Assembly (NCBI RefSeq): GCF_005144715.1
Contig: NZ_SWKR01000002.1
Location: 124,001 to 188,000 of the forward strand
DNA: 64,000 nucleotides
From: Sphingomonas baiyangensis
GTDB lineage: Bacteria; Pseudomonadota; Alphaproteobacteria; Sphingomonadales; Sphingomonadaceae
Direction: 5' to 3'
In this document: in pieces, positions 26,562 to 34,913 of the stretch
Layout of the letters: the number at the start of each line of letters is the position of its first letter
Numbering within the stretch: the stretch's first letter is position 1
Translations under genes and position numbers: made by a program
Notes under the pieces: model-generated
The model's input: only the letters and a program-made list of their open reading frames with translations
The model's database searches: none
Told to the model about the DNA's origin: nothing

Positions 26562-28085
26562 TTATCCCCCATGCTTGCGCTGCCACGCCGCCCAGGTCGT
26601 CGCCCACACTGCCGGGTCGTCGAGATCGTCGCCCGCCAGCTTGCCCACCGCCTGGTTGTGCGGCGCCGACTTCACCATGTCGGGATCGCGATAGGCCTCG
26701 TCGCACACATGCGCGAGCACCGCGATCCAATAGTCGATGTCCTCGCGCGACCACATCTCGCCCGCCTCGGGGGTGAAGGGGTGCGGGAAGATCCACGGCT
26801 CGTGCGCCATCCAGAATGCGTCGATGCCGAAATCGGCCATGCGGTTCTGCACGTCGCCGCCGCCGACACCCGTTTCCTCATATAGCTGGCCCAGGCTGTA
26901 GCGCGTCATCTCGAGCCGCCAGCCGGGCTGGTCGGGATGCGAGCGGGTGACGCCGCGGATCGCGAGCAGCTTCTTCTCCATATAGTTGTTGAGGGCGACC
27001 GAGATGTCGGATGCTTCGGCGATCCCCTCGGCCCCCATCGCGGCGACCCAGCCATAGGCCTTCATCACCTGATGGATGTTGCCCCAATATTCGCGCACGC
27101 GCCCGATCGACGATGCAGCGCCCGGCTCGACCGCGAAACCGTTGCCGTCCTTCGCGACGAGCGGCCCCGGCAGGAACGGCGCCAGCTTTTCGGTGCAGCC
27201 ATAGGCGCCCACCGCCGGCCCGCCGCCGCCCTTGGGGACGCCGAAGGTCTTGTGCAGCATGAACATGCACGCGTCGAAGCCCAGATCGGCGGCGCGGATC
27301 TTGCCCATCACGCCGTTGAAATTGGCGTGATCGTAGAAGCACAACCCGCCCGCCGCGTGCACTGCATCGACCCAGTCGCGGATCTCGGGATTGTAGACGC
27401 CCATGTCATCGGGATTGTTGATGAACAAGGCGGCGGTGCGATCAGACAGCGCGGCGCGCAGCGCTTGGATCGAGGGATAGCCGTTCGATTCGAGCGGCAG
27501 CGTCACGATGTCGAACCCCGCCGCCGCCGCCGTCGCGGGGTTGCACGGATGCGACTGGATGCTGGTGACGATCTGCGTGCGCCGATCGGCATCGCCATGC
27601 GCGGCGTGATAGGCGCGCGTGATGCATGCCTGCGTATAGGCGGCATCGGCCCCGCCTGCCGGCTGGAAGCTGAAGCGCGCCATGCCCGACAAGGCCTTCA
27701 ACGCATCCTCGAGCCGCCAGACGCATTCGAGCAGCCCCTGCATCGTGTCGGGATGCTGTTCGGGATGCATCTCGGCAACGTGCGGGCCCGCTGCCAGCTT
27801 CTCGTGCAGGCGCGGATTATATTTCATCGTGCAGGTGCCGAACAGGCTGATGCCCATCATCCCCATCGTCTGCTGCGACAGCCGCAGATAATGGCGCAGC
27901 ACATCGGGCTCGGAGATTTCGGGGAGCTCGGGCGGCGCCTGGCGGCGCATCGCCGCCGGCACCAGATCGTCGGCGTCGACGATCGGATAATGCTGGCCGC
28001 GCCGGCCGGCGACGCTCATTTCCATCGCCAGCGGCTCGTCCCAGACGGGCGCATGATAGCGGCGAAGCGGCGGGTGGTTGCTCAT
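26562..28085 (-). CDS. GcvPB-like PLP-dependent decarboxylase subunit (divergent)
   Basis: A 507-residue homologue of glycine dehydrogenase (decarboxylating) subunit 2. The fold marks are clear: FGTCTMKYNPRLHE (residues 82-95), QPAGGAD, and the PLP-lysine region LHKTFGVPKGGGGP with K279. The loop that reads SAHGTNPA in ordinary GcvPB is QSHPCNPA (177-184), and YDGANLNA is YDHANFNG (251-258), so the substrate pocket differs. No gcvH, gcvT or lpd lies in the window. It overlaps GcvPA by 4 bp (ATGA). It may decarboxylate an amino acid other than glycine. Confidence 0.8.
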   Translation of the reverse strand: MSNHPPLRRYHAPVWDEPLAMEMSVAGRRGQHYPIVDADDLVPAAMRRQAPPELPEISEPDVLRHYLRLSQQTMGMMGISLFGTCTMKYNPRLHEKLAAGPHVAEMHPEQHPDTMQGLLECVWRLEDALKALSGMARFSFQPAGGADAAYTQACITRAYHAAHGDADRRTQIVTSIQSHPCNPATAAAAGFDIVTLPLESNGYPSIQALRAALSDRTAALFINNPDDMGVYNPEIRDWVDAVHAAGGLCFYDHANFNGVMGKIRAADLGFDACMFMLHKTFGVPKGGGGPAVGAYGCTEKLAPFLPGPLVAKDGNGFAVEPGAASSIGRVREYWGNIHQVMKAYGWVAAMGAEGIAEASDISVALNNYMEKKLLAIRGVTRSHPDQPGWRLEMTRYSLGQLYEETGVGGGDVQNRMADFGIDAFWMAHEPWIFPHPFTPEAGEMWSREDIDYWIAVLAHVCDEAYRDPDMVKSAPHNQAVGKLAGDDLDDPAVWATTWAAWQRKHGG

Positions 28086-29479
28086 GCGCAGACCTCGCGA
28101 AGCGCGGTGACCAGCCGGTCGATATCGGCCGGCGAATGACATTCGGTGACGCAATAGAGCGCTTGATGCTCGCGCCCCGGCAGGCGGGCGCCAAGATCGA
28201 TGCCCCCGAAGATGCCGCGTACACGCAGCGCTTCGTCGATCGCGTCGAGGCTTTGGCCCGTGCCGCCGAAATCGACGACGAATTCCTTGAAGAAGCCGCT
28301 CGGGTGCGCAACCGAAATGCCCGGCACGCTGGCGATCTGCCGCGCGGCATCGTGCGCGCGGCGCAGGATCAGCGCGCCGAGCTCGCGAAAGCCCAGCGGC
28401 CCCAGCAGCGCCATATAGGCGGCGTTGGCAATCGCCCACAAATAGGTCGAGTTACCCGTCCAGTCCTTGCCTTCCTCGCGCGCGCCATAGCTGCTCTGAT
28501 GCATCAGGCTCATCGCGAACACGCGCTCGCCCGCGGCAGTGCGTGTCATCGAGTTGAGCAGGGTGGGATATTCGTGCGCATAGATCGCCTCGTCGCGCGA
28601 GGCGATGAAGCCGCCCAGCCCGCCGCCGCCATGCATGTGGACGCCCAGCGGCTGCGTCGATCCCACCGCAATGTCGGCGCCATAGTCGCTGGGTGGCGAC
28701 AAGACGCCGAGGCTGATCGGATCGACGCCGACAATCGCCAGCGCGCCCGCCTTGTGCGCCGCCTCGACGATGGCGGCCGCATCGCTCTCGATCATGCCGA
28801 GATAGGCGGGGTTCTCGAAATAGACCGCCGCCACATCGGCGCCCAGGCGGGCATCGAGATCGCCGAGGTCGAGCCGGCCCGTCGCGCTGTCGGTGGCGAT
28901 CGCCACCACCTCGATCGCGCGGCCCGCACCCGCGGCGGCGCAGTAGTTGTCGACCACCATCCGCCGCTCGGGCGACATCTCGGCAGGCACCAGCACCTTG
29001 CCGCGCCCGGTGATGCGCGCCGCCATGCGGATCGCGTGGCCCGCCGCGCAACCCCAGCTGTAGACGGGCAGCCCCACCATCTCCATGCCGAGCAGCGCGC
29101 CCAACTGGCTGGTGAACTCGAACCATGCCTGGTTGCGGCCCAGATCCGACGAGGGCGTGCCCCAGACGGGGGTTAGGAACTCGCTGCGCCCGACGATCTC
29201 GTCGACCACGGCGGGCACGTGATGCTGCCAGCAGCCGCCGCCGAGGAACGAGATATTGTCGAGGCAATGCCGGTTCTTCGCCAGGATGCCGCGCAGATGG
29301 CGCGACAGCTCGACCTCGCTCGTTATCGCCGGCGGCAGCGGCAGCGGCAGCGCCTCGCGCAGTCGGTGGTCTTCGGGGATCTGCCCGAACAGCGGCTCGG
29401 CATCGTCGAGGCCCAGTTCGGCAAGGATCGCGGCTTTGAGCGCCGGGGCCGAATTGGGCATATAGGGGTGGGCGCGCAT
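28082..29479 (-). CDS. GcvPA-like subunit (divergent partner of the GcvPB-like protein)
   Basis: A 465-residue homologue of glycine dehydrogenase subunit 1. Recognisable stretches: MPNSAPALKAAILAELG near the start, FLGGGCWQHHVPAVVDEI and RSEFLTPVWGTP, and SYGAREEGKDWTGNSTYLW late in the protein. The family's NASxYDGA segment is replaced by GLPVYSWGCAAG, again arguing against ordinary glycine. Start at the ATG at 29479 because MRAHPYMPN aligns with the normal family start; a longer form from 29515 is possible. First gene of a two-gene minus-strand operon, divergent from the AcoX-like gene, with the shared operator element in between. Confidence 0.78.
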   Translation of the reverse strand: MRAHPYMPNSAPALKAAILAELGLDDAEPLFGQIPEDHRLREALPLPLPPAITSEVELSRHLRGILAKNRHCLDNISFLGGGCWQHHVPAVVDEIVGRSEFLTPVWGTPSSDLGRNQAWFEFTSQLGALLGMEMVGLPVYSWGCAAGHAIRMAARITGRGKVLVPAEMSPERRMVVDNYCAAAGAGRAIEVVAIATDSATGRLDLGDLDARLGADVAAVYFENPAYLGMIESDAAAIVEAAHKAGALAIVGVDPISLGVLSPPSDYGADIAVGSTQPLGVHMHGGGGLGGFIASRDEAIYAHEYPTLLNSMTRTAAGERVFAMSLMHQSSYGAREEGKDWTGNSTYLWAIANAAYMALLGPLGFRELGALILRRAHDAARQIASVPGISVAHPSGFFKEFVVDFGGTGQSLDAIDEALRVRGIFGGIDLGARLPGREHQALYCVTECHSPADIDRLVTALREVCA

Positions 29480-29521
29480 CGCGGCTGGCTGCCTTCCTGT
29501 ATCGGATCGAATCATGGTGCG

Positions 29522-29558
29522 ATGATCGACATATCGCACACATGGTCGTAATACGAAC
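29522..29558. promoter_or_regulatory. Shared operator/promoter element, copy 2
   Basis: Matches the element at 24890-24926 at 29 of 37 positions, in the same orientation relative to the leftward gene (GcvPA-like here, aldehyde dehydrogenase there). It starts ATGATCGACATATCGCACAC and ends in ATACGAAC. It lies between the divergent GcvPA-like and AcoX-like genes, only a few bases from the start of the latter. Confidence 0.55.
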
Positions 29559-29562
29559 GCCG

Positions 29563-30672
29563 ATGGACGTGCAATCGCCTTGTCCCGCGCTGCGCGTCGG
29601 CCTGCTGGTGAACCCGGTAGCGGGCCTTGGCGGGCCGATCGGGCGCAAGGGCAGCGATGGCATGGTGCCGGGCGCCGGCACGTCTCCGGCCGAGGCGCGC
29701 ATGGCCGCGCTGTTCGCGACCGCCGGCGTGCCGCCCGAGCGGATGACGCTGTTGCCTGCTCGCGGCATGATGGGTGCCGATCTGGCGCAGCGGCTCCCCT
29801 TCGCCGTCGAGCCGCTCGCGCTCGATCCGCCCCGCGGCGATGCCGGCGATACCGTTGCGGCAGCAAAAGCGATGGCGTCGGCCGGGGTGGACCTCATCCT
29901 GTTCGCCGGCGGCGACGGCACCGCGCGCGACGTGCTGGCGGGCGTCGGCGACGCACTGCCCGTGCTCGGCATGCCGGCGGGCGTGAAGATGCATTCGGCG
30001 GTGTTCGCGCGAAGCCCAACATCGGCGGGCACGTTGCTGGCGCGCTGGGCAACATGCGGACTGCCGGGTGCCCAATTGCGCGAAGTGCTCGACCGGCCGG
30101 GCGATCCGGGCGCGGGCTCGGCCCCCATTCTCTACGGCATGCTGCGCGTCCCCGGCGACGGCGACCTGGTGCAGCGCGCCAAGGGAATGGGCGGGGCAGG
30201 CGATGCCGCCGATCTGGCTGCGGCGTGCGCACGGATCGCGCGCGAGGAAGCCGGCCGCCCGCTGATCCTGGGGCCGGGCGCGACGATGGCCGAGGTGAAG
30301 CGCCGGCTGGGCCTGGCGCCGAGCCTGCTGGGCGTCGACCTGCTCACGCCCGGGGGCGCGGCAAGCGACGTCGATGCCGATGCCGTCGCGCGGGTAGCCG
30401 AGATGCCGGGCGCGCGCGTCGTGCTGGGCGTGATCGGCGGGCAGGGTTTTCTGCTCGGGCGCGGCAACCAGCCGATCGGGCCGGCGGCGGTGCGCCGCGT
30501 CGGCCGCGAGGGGCTGCGCATCGTTGCGTCGGCGGCAAAGCTCAACGGGTTGCCCGGCAACGCCCTGCTGGTCGACACGGGCGACGCTGCGCTCGACCGC
30601 GAACTGGCGGGCTGGCTGCCCGTGCGCGTGAGCGGACGGCGCGAGATATTGATGCGGATCGAGGCCGCGTGA
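29563..30672 (+). CDS. ATP-NAD kinase family protein (AcoX-like)
   Basis: A 369-residue protein of the NAD/diacylglycerol kinase superfamily (COG3199/AcoX type). The beginning LRVGLLVNPVAGLGGPIGRKG and the ATP-site motif LFAGGDGTARDV (near residue 110) are diagnostic; a late IGGQGFLLGRGNQPIGP is also typical. Family members occur beside acetoin and other catabolic genes, but their reaction is not firmly known. The start is uncertain: 29563 (ATG) has no clear ribosome site and a longer ATG form begins at 29542. It lies 11 bp ahead of the CoA-transferase and divergent from the GcvP-like pair. Confidence 0.78.
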   Translation: MDVQSPCPALRVGLLVNPVAGLGGPIGRKGSDGMVPGAGTSPAEARMAALFATAGVPPERMTLLPARGMMGADLAQRLPFAVEPLALDPPRGDAGDTVAAAKAMASAGVDLILFAGGDGTARDVLAGVGDALPVLGMPAGVKMHSAVFARSPTSAGTLLARWATCGLPGAQLREVLDRPGDPGAGSAPILYGMLRVPGDGDLVQRAKGMGGAGDAADLAAACARIAREEAGRPLILGPGATMAEVKRRLGLAPSLLGVDLLTPGGAASDVDADAVARVAEMPGARVVLGVIGGQGFLLGRGNQPIGPAAVRRVGREGLRIVASAAKLNGLPGNALLVDTGDAALDRELAGWLPVRVSGRREILMRIEAA

Positions 30673-30683
30673 ACGGGGGAGCG

Positions 30684-31400
30684 ATGGTGACGGGCAAGGT
30701 GAGCGAGAATGCCGATGCCGCGCTGGCAGGCGTGCTGCGCGACGGCATGACGATCATGTCGGGTGGCTTCGGGCTTACGGGCAATCCCGATCGGCTGATC
30801 GAGGCGATCGGCCGCAGCGGCGTGCGCGGGCTCACGATCATCTCGAACAATTGCGGTGCCGAGGGGCACGGGCTGTGGCACCTGCTCGCCGCCGGCCAGA
30901 TCGCCAAGATGGTCTCGTCCTATATCGGCGACAACAAGCTGTTCGAGCGGCTGTATCTGGAGGGCAAGCTCGAGCTCGAGTTGACGCCGCAGGGCACGCT
31001 TGCCGAGCGCATCCGCGCGGGCGGGGCGGGCATTCCCGCTTTCTTCACGCGTACCGGCGTCGGCACCGTGGTTGCCGAAGGCAAGCGCGTCGAGGCGTTC
31101 GGCGGTGTCGACTATGTGATGGAGCACGCGCTCACTGCCGATCTGGCGCTGGTCAAGGCATGGCGCGGCGACAGCGAAGGCAACCTCATGTTCCGCAAGA
31201 CCGCGCGCAACTTCAATCCCGAGATGGCGACGGCGGCCGCCTTCACCGTCGCCGAGGTCGAGGAACTGGTGCCCGATGGCAGCCTCGATCCCGACCACGT
31301 CCACACGCCGGGGCTGTTCGTCGATCGCATCTTCGCCGGCGGGCCGTATGAAAAACGGATCGAGAAGCTGAAGGAACGCGTGCGGGAGGACGTGCGATGA
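30684..31400 (+). CDS. 3-oxoacid CoA-transferase subunit A
   Basis: A 238-residue alpha subunit of a family I CoA-transferase (ScoA/AtoD/PcaI type). Motifs: [31 protein letters not shown], and [11 protein letters not shown], with [12 protein letters not shown] later. It would form a heterodimer or heterotetramer with the next gene and move CoA from succinyl-CoA or acetyl-CoA to a keto or other acid. GGGGGAG precedes the ATG; it overlaps subunit B by 4 bp. Confidence 0.87.
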   Translation: MVTGKVSENADAALAGVLRDGMTIMSGGFGLTGNPDRLIEAIGRSGVRGLTIISNNCGAEGHGLWHLLAAGQIAKMVSSYIGDNKLFERLYLEGKLELELTPQGTLAERIRAGGAGIPAFFTRTGVGTVVAEGKRVEAFGGVDYVMEHALTADLALVKAWRGDSEGNLMFRKTARNFNPEMATAAAFTVAEVEELVPDGSLDPDHVHTPGLFVDRIFAGGPYEKRIEKLKERVREDVR

Positions 31401-32056
31401 GTGCTGCGATCGGCTGGACGCGCGACCAGATGGCAGCGCGCGCGGCGCGCGAGTTGCGCGATGGCTATTACGTCAATCTCGGCATCGGCATTCCGACCAT
31501 GGTGGCCAACCACATCCCCCCCGGCGTGCGCGTGACGTTGCAGAGCGAGAACGGCATGCTCGGCATCGGCCCCTATCCGTGGGAAGGCGAGGCCGATCCC
31601 GATCTGGTCAACGCCGGCAAGGAGACGGTGACGGCGCTGCCGACCTCGAGCTTCTTCAGCTCGGCCGAAAGCTTCGCGATGATCCGCGGCGGGCATATCG
31701 ACATGGCGGTGTTGGGGGCGATGGAAGTGTCCGCTGCCGGCGACATCGCCAACTGGATGGTGCCGGGCAAGATGGTCAAGGGCATCGGCGGCGCGATGGA
31801 TCTGGTGGCGGGCGTGCGCCGCGTCGTGGTGGTGATGGAGCATGTGTCGCGCGACGGCAGCCCCAAGCTCGTCGAGGCCTGCAGCCTGCCGCTGACGGGC
31901 ACCGCGTGCGTCGACATGGTCGTCACCGATCGCGCGGTGTTCGCGCTCGACCGTGGCGATCCCGGCGCTCTCCGGCTCGTCGAACTCGCGCCTGGCTACA
32001 CCGAGCAGGCGGTACGCGACGCGACCGGTGCCGCTTATCGCGTAGCGATCGCTTGA
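31397..32056 (+). CDS. 3-oxoacid CoA-transferase subunit B
   Basis: A 219-residue beta subunit. It starts with the typical [21 protein letters not shown], carries the catalytic glutamate in [14 protein letters not shown] (about residue 51), then [28 protein letters not shown], which separates the subunit B group from other transferases. Translationally coupled to subunit A. The last gene before a 166-bp gap leading to the peptidase operon. Acid substrate unknown. Confidence 0.88.
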   Translation: MSAAIGWTRDQMAARAARELRDGYYVNLGIGIPTMVANHIPPGVRVTLQSENGMLGIGPYPWEGEADPDLVNAGKETVTALPTSSFFSSAESFAMIRGGHIDMAVLGAMEVSAAGDIANWMVPGKMVKGIGGAMDLVAGVRRVVVVMEHVSRDGSPKLVEACSLPLTGTACVDMVVTDRAVFALDRGDPGALRLVELAPGYTEQAVRDATGAAYRVAIA

Positions 32057-32133
32057 AACAGCGCCCATCGCGCGCATGACCTGAAATGTCGGTAGAAAAG
32101 CACTGAGCGCAACGACCTTAGCCGGGGAATGCG

Positions 32134-32162
32134 TTTCACGCGTGGATTGTTGCCGATATAAC
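32134..32162 (+). promoter_or_regulatory. Candidate promoter of the secreted peptidase operon
   Basis: TTTCAC (32134-32139), 17 bp, then TATAAC (32157-32162), a good -10 with a poor -35. It lies in the 166-bp gap before the first M24 gene. A small perfect palindrome TTCCCGGAAGGGAA follows at 32183-32196 and could be a control site. GGGGGGAT is the ribosome site just before the ATG at 32223. Confidence 0.35.
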
Positions 32163-32222
32163 CCCCTATGACAGTGCACAGATTCCCGGAAGGGAACTGC
32201 CGAGATCCGGGGGGATATCGAC

Positions 32223-33578
32223 ATGGTTGCGGGCGGACGTTGGAAGATCGCATTGGGGGCCGCGCTGCTAGCCGGCATAGGTGCGCCTGCTCTCGCGGCC
32301 GATCCGGTGGTGATGCCGGGCATCCGGCCGCTCGAGGAGCGCGCCAAGGTCGAGGATCGCTGGCTCAAGGAGCGGCTCGACACGCTGGTGCCGATGTTGA
32401 TGCGTCGCGACAAGGTAGCGATGTGGATCCTGATCGCGGGCGAATATAACGAAGACCCCGTAGCCGAGACGATGCTGCCGGGCAGCTGGCTGAGTGCGCG
32501 TCGGCGGACGGTGCTCATCTTCCACGATCGCGGTGGCGATCAGGGCGTCGAGCGGCTGGCGGTGGCGCGTTATCCCGTGGGCGACTTCAAGGCGTCGTGG
32601 GATCCCGAGGCGCAGCCCGATCAGTGGGCGGCGATCGCCGAGATCGTCAAGGCGCGCAATCCCGCCAGCATCGCGCTCAACAGCTCGGAGGAATTCCCGC
32701 TTGCCGACGGGCTGACCGCCAGCCACCGCGATGCGCTGACCCGCACGCTCGGCGCCGATTATGCGAGCCGCTTCGTCAGCCACCAGCGCATGGCGCTCGA
32801 CTGGCTGGGGATGCGCGTCCCCGCCGAGGTGACGACCTACCCCACGCTCCAGCGCATCACGCACGCGATCATTGCCGAGGCGATGTCCGATCGCGTCATC
32901 ACGCCCGGCGTCACCACCACCAACGACGTGGTGTGGTGGTTCCGCGAGCGCGTGGCCGAACTCAAGCTCGACACCTGGTTCCACCCCAGCGTGTCGATCC
33001 AGCGGCAAGGCATCGGCACTTTCTCGATCCAGAATATCAGCCTGGGCAATCAGGAGATCATCCAGCCGGGCGACCTGCTGCACCTCGATTTCGGCATCTC
33101 GTATCTCGGCCTCAAGACCGATGTGCAGCGCATGGCCTATGTGCTGCGCCCGGGCGAGAGCGATGCGCCGAAGGGGTTGCGTGACGGTATCGCCGCGATG
33201 GGCGTGGCGCAGGCGGCGGTGCAGGCCGAACTGAAGGCGGGGCGCACGGGCAACGAGGTGCTGCGCGCCGTCCGCGCGCGCACCGAGCGCGCCGGCGTCG
33301 ACGCGACGATCTACACGCACCCCATCGGCTATCACGGCCATGGCGCTGGTCCGTGGATCGGCGCGTGGGAGGACCAGAGCGGCGTGCCGGGGCGCGGCGA
33401 TGCCGTCGTCTCGCCCAACACCGCCTGGTCGATCGAGCTGAGCGCCACCACCAAGGTGCCCGAATGGGGCGGCCAGCCGGTGCGCTTCATGTACGAGGAA
33501 GACGGTTTCTATGACGGCAAGGGCTTTCGCTATTTCGACGGCTGGCAGGAGCGCATGATGCTGGTGGGCCGGCCATGA
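32223..33578 (+). CDS. Exported M24 family metallopeptidase 1
   Basis: A 451-residue M24 (pita-bread) protein with a signal peptide (IALGAALLAGIGAPALA). N-terminal creatinase-like domain about 30-220, C-terminal catalytic domain about 220-451. The metal ligands appear intact: D289 and D300 in LHLDFGISYLGLKTDVQ, the His of YHGHGAG (about 373), Glu in SIELSA and Glu in MYEEDGFYDG. It belongs to an unusual subfamily with the block HPIGYHGHGAG, shared with the genes at 33575 and 42562. M24 members include Xaa-Pro peptidases, creatinase and related C-N hydrolases; the exact substrate is unknown. Its stop overlaps the next start (ATGA). Confidence 0.83.
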   Translation: MVAGGRWKIALGAALLAGIGAPALAADPVVMPGIRPLEERAKVEDRWLKERLDTLVPMLMRRDKVAMWILIAGEYNEDPVAETMLPGSWLSARRRTVLIFHDRGGDQGVERLAVARYPVGDFKASWDPEAQPDQWAAIAEIVKARNPASIALNSSEEFPLADGLTASHRDALTRTLGADYASRFVSHQRMALDWLGMRVPAEVTTYPTLQRITHAIIAEAMSDRVITPGVTTTNDVVWWFRERVAELKLDTWFHPSVSIQRQGIGTFSIQNISLGNQEIIQPGDLLHLDFGISYLGLKTDVQRMAYVLRPGESDAPKGLRDGIAAMGVAQAAVQAELKAGRTGNEVLRAVRARTERAGVDATIYTHPIGYHGHGAGPWIGAWEDQSGVPGRGDAVVSPNTAWSIELSATTKVPEWGGQPVRFMYEEDGFYDGKGFRYFDGWQERMMLVGRP

Positions 33579-34909
33579 TCGCGCGTTTCCTCATCGCCGC
33601 CGCGCTCGTCGCGCTGCCGCTGCCGCTGCCTGCGCTGGCGCAGGGCGCGCCGCGCGCCGACTATCCTAAGGTGCTCGACATGCGCGCGCGTGCCGAGGTC
33701 GAGAACCGCATCCTCAAGGAGCGGCTCGACACCATCGTGCCGGCGATCATGCGCGAGCGCGGCGTCGACATGTGGATTCTCGTCGCGCGCGAGAATTTCG
33801 AGGAGCCGGTGGTCGCCACCATGCTCGATGCCGAGAGCCTGGCGGCGCGGCGGCGCACGATCCTGGTGTTCCACGATCCCGGCAATAGCCGACCGGTCGA
33901 GCGTTTCACCGTCAGCCGCTATGGCTTGGGCGGGCTGTTCGATCCGGCATGGGTGCCCGAGAAGCAGCCCGATCAATGGACGCGCCTTGCCGAGATCGTG
34001 CGCGAGCGCAACCCGAAGCGCGTCGCCATCAACAGCTCGAAACTCACCGCCTATGCCGACGGCATGACGCTGAGCGCGTGGGACGAGATGAGCGCGGCGT
34101 TCGGCCCCGAACTGATGCGGCGCGTGGTGCGCGACGAGGTGCTGGCGGTCCGCTGGCTCGAGACGCGCACACCCGCCGAGATGAAGATGTACCCCGAGAT
34201 CGTGCGGCTCGCCCATGCGATGATCGGCGAGGCCTTCTCGAACAAGGTCATCACGCCGGGCAAGACGACTACCGACGACGTGGTGTGGTGGTATCGCGAC
34301 AAGGTGGCCTCACTGGGTCTGACCGCGTGGTTCCAGCCCTCGGTGTCGATCAGCCGGCAGGGCGAGGCCAAGAGCCTCGACGGCGATACCGTCATCCAGA
34401 AGGGCGACATGCTCTGGACCGATTTCGGCATCACTTATCTGCGCCTCAGCACCGATACGCAGCAGAACGCCTATGTGCTGAAGGATGGCGAAACCCAGGC
34501 GCCCAAGGGCCTGCGCGACGGGCTCGCCGCCAACAACCGCGTGCAGGATGCGCTGACGAGCAACTTCCGCGCCGGCGATACCGGCAACGCCGTGCTGGCG
34601 CGCGCGCGCGCCGCCGCGATCGCGCAGGGGCTCAAGCCCAGCATCTATTCGCACCCCATCGGCTATCACGGCCATGGCGCCGGCCCGTCGATCGGCTTTT
34701 GGGACAACCAGAACCCCGATCCGCGCGGCGAGGGCAAGGTGCATCCCAACACCGCCTGGTCGATCGAGCTCAGCGCCACCGCGCCGGTGCCCGAATGGGG
34801 CGGCCAGGAAATCGGCTTCAAGACCGAGGAAGACGCGTATTTCGACGGAAGGCGCGTCACCTACATCGATGGTCGGCAGACCGAACTGTATCTGATCGGG
34901 GGGAACTGA
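33575..34909 (+). CDS. Exported M24 family metallopeptidase 2
   Basis: A 444-residue paralogue of the preceding protein, with a leucine-rich signal peptide (ALVALPLPLPALAQ). It keeps the ligand pattern TDFGITYLRLSTD, HPIGYHGHGAG, SIELSA and TEEDAYFDG. Both proteins share the N-terminal pattern LKERLDT.VP.(L/I)MR. Translationally coupled to the gene before it. Having two tandem copies suggests different substrate preference or a heterodimer. Confidence 0.83.
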   Translation: MIARFLIAAALVALPLPLPALAQGAPRADYPKVLDMRARAEVENRILKERLDTIVPAIMRERGVDMWILVARENFEEPVVATMLDAESLAARRRTILVFHDPGNSRPVERFTVSRYGLGGLFDPAWVPEKQPDQWTRLAEIVRERNPKRVAINSSKLTAYADGMTLSAWDEMSAAFGPELMRRVVRDEVLAVRWLETRTPAEMKMYPEIVRLAHAMIGEAFSNKVITPGKTTTDDVVWWYRDKVASLGLTAWFQPSVSISRQGEAKSLDGDTVIQKGDMLWTDFGITYLRLSTDTQQNAYVLKDGETQAPKGLRDGLAANNRVQDALTSNFRAGDTGNAVLARARAAAIAQGLKPSIYSHPIGYHGHGAGPSIGFWDNQNPDPRGEGKVHPNTAWSIELSATAPVPEWGGQEIGFKTEEDAYFDGRRVTYIDGRQTELYLIGGN

Positions 34910-34913
34910 CAGG

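Noticed and set aside
26562..29479. Annotating the pair simply as the glycine cleavage system P protein
   Set aside because: Key active-site loops differ and no other glycine-cleavage gene is nearby, so a firm glycine call would mislead.
32183..32196. Palindrome TTCCCGGAAGGGAA as a definite operator
   Set aside because: It is a single short copy with no match in the other promoters of the region, so it is mentioned only with the candidate promoter.
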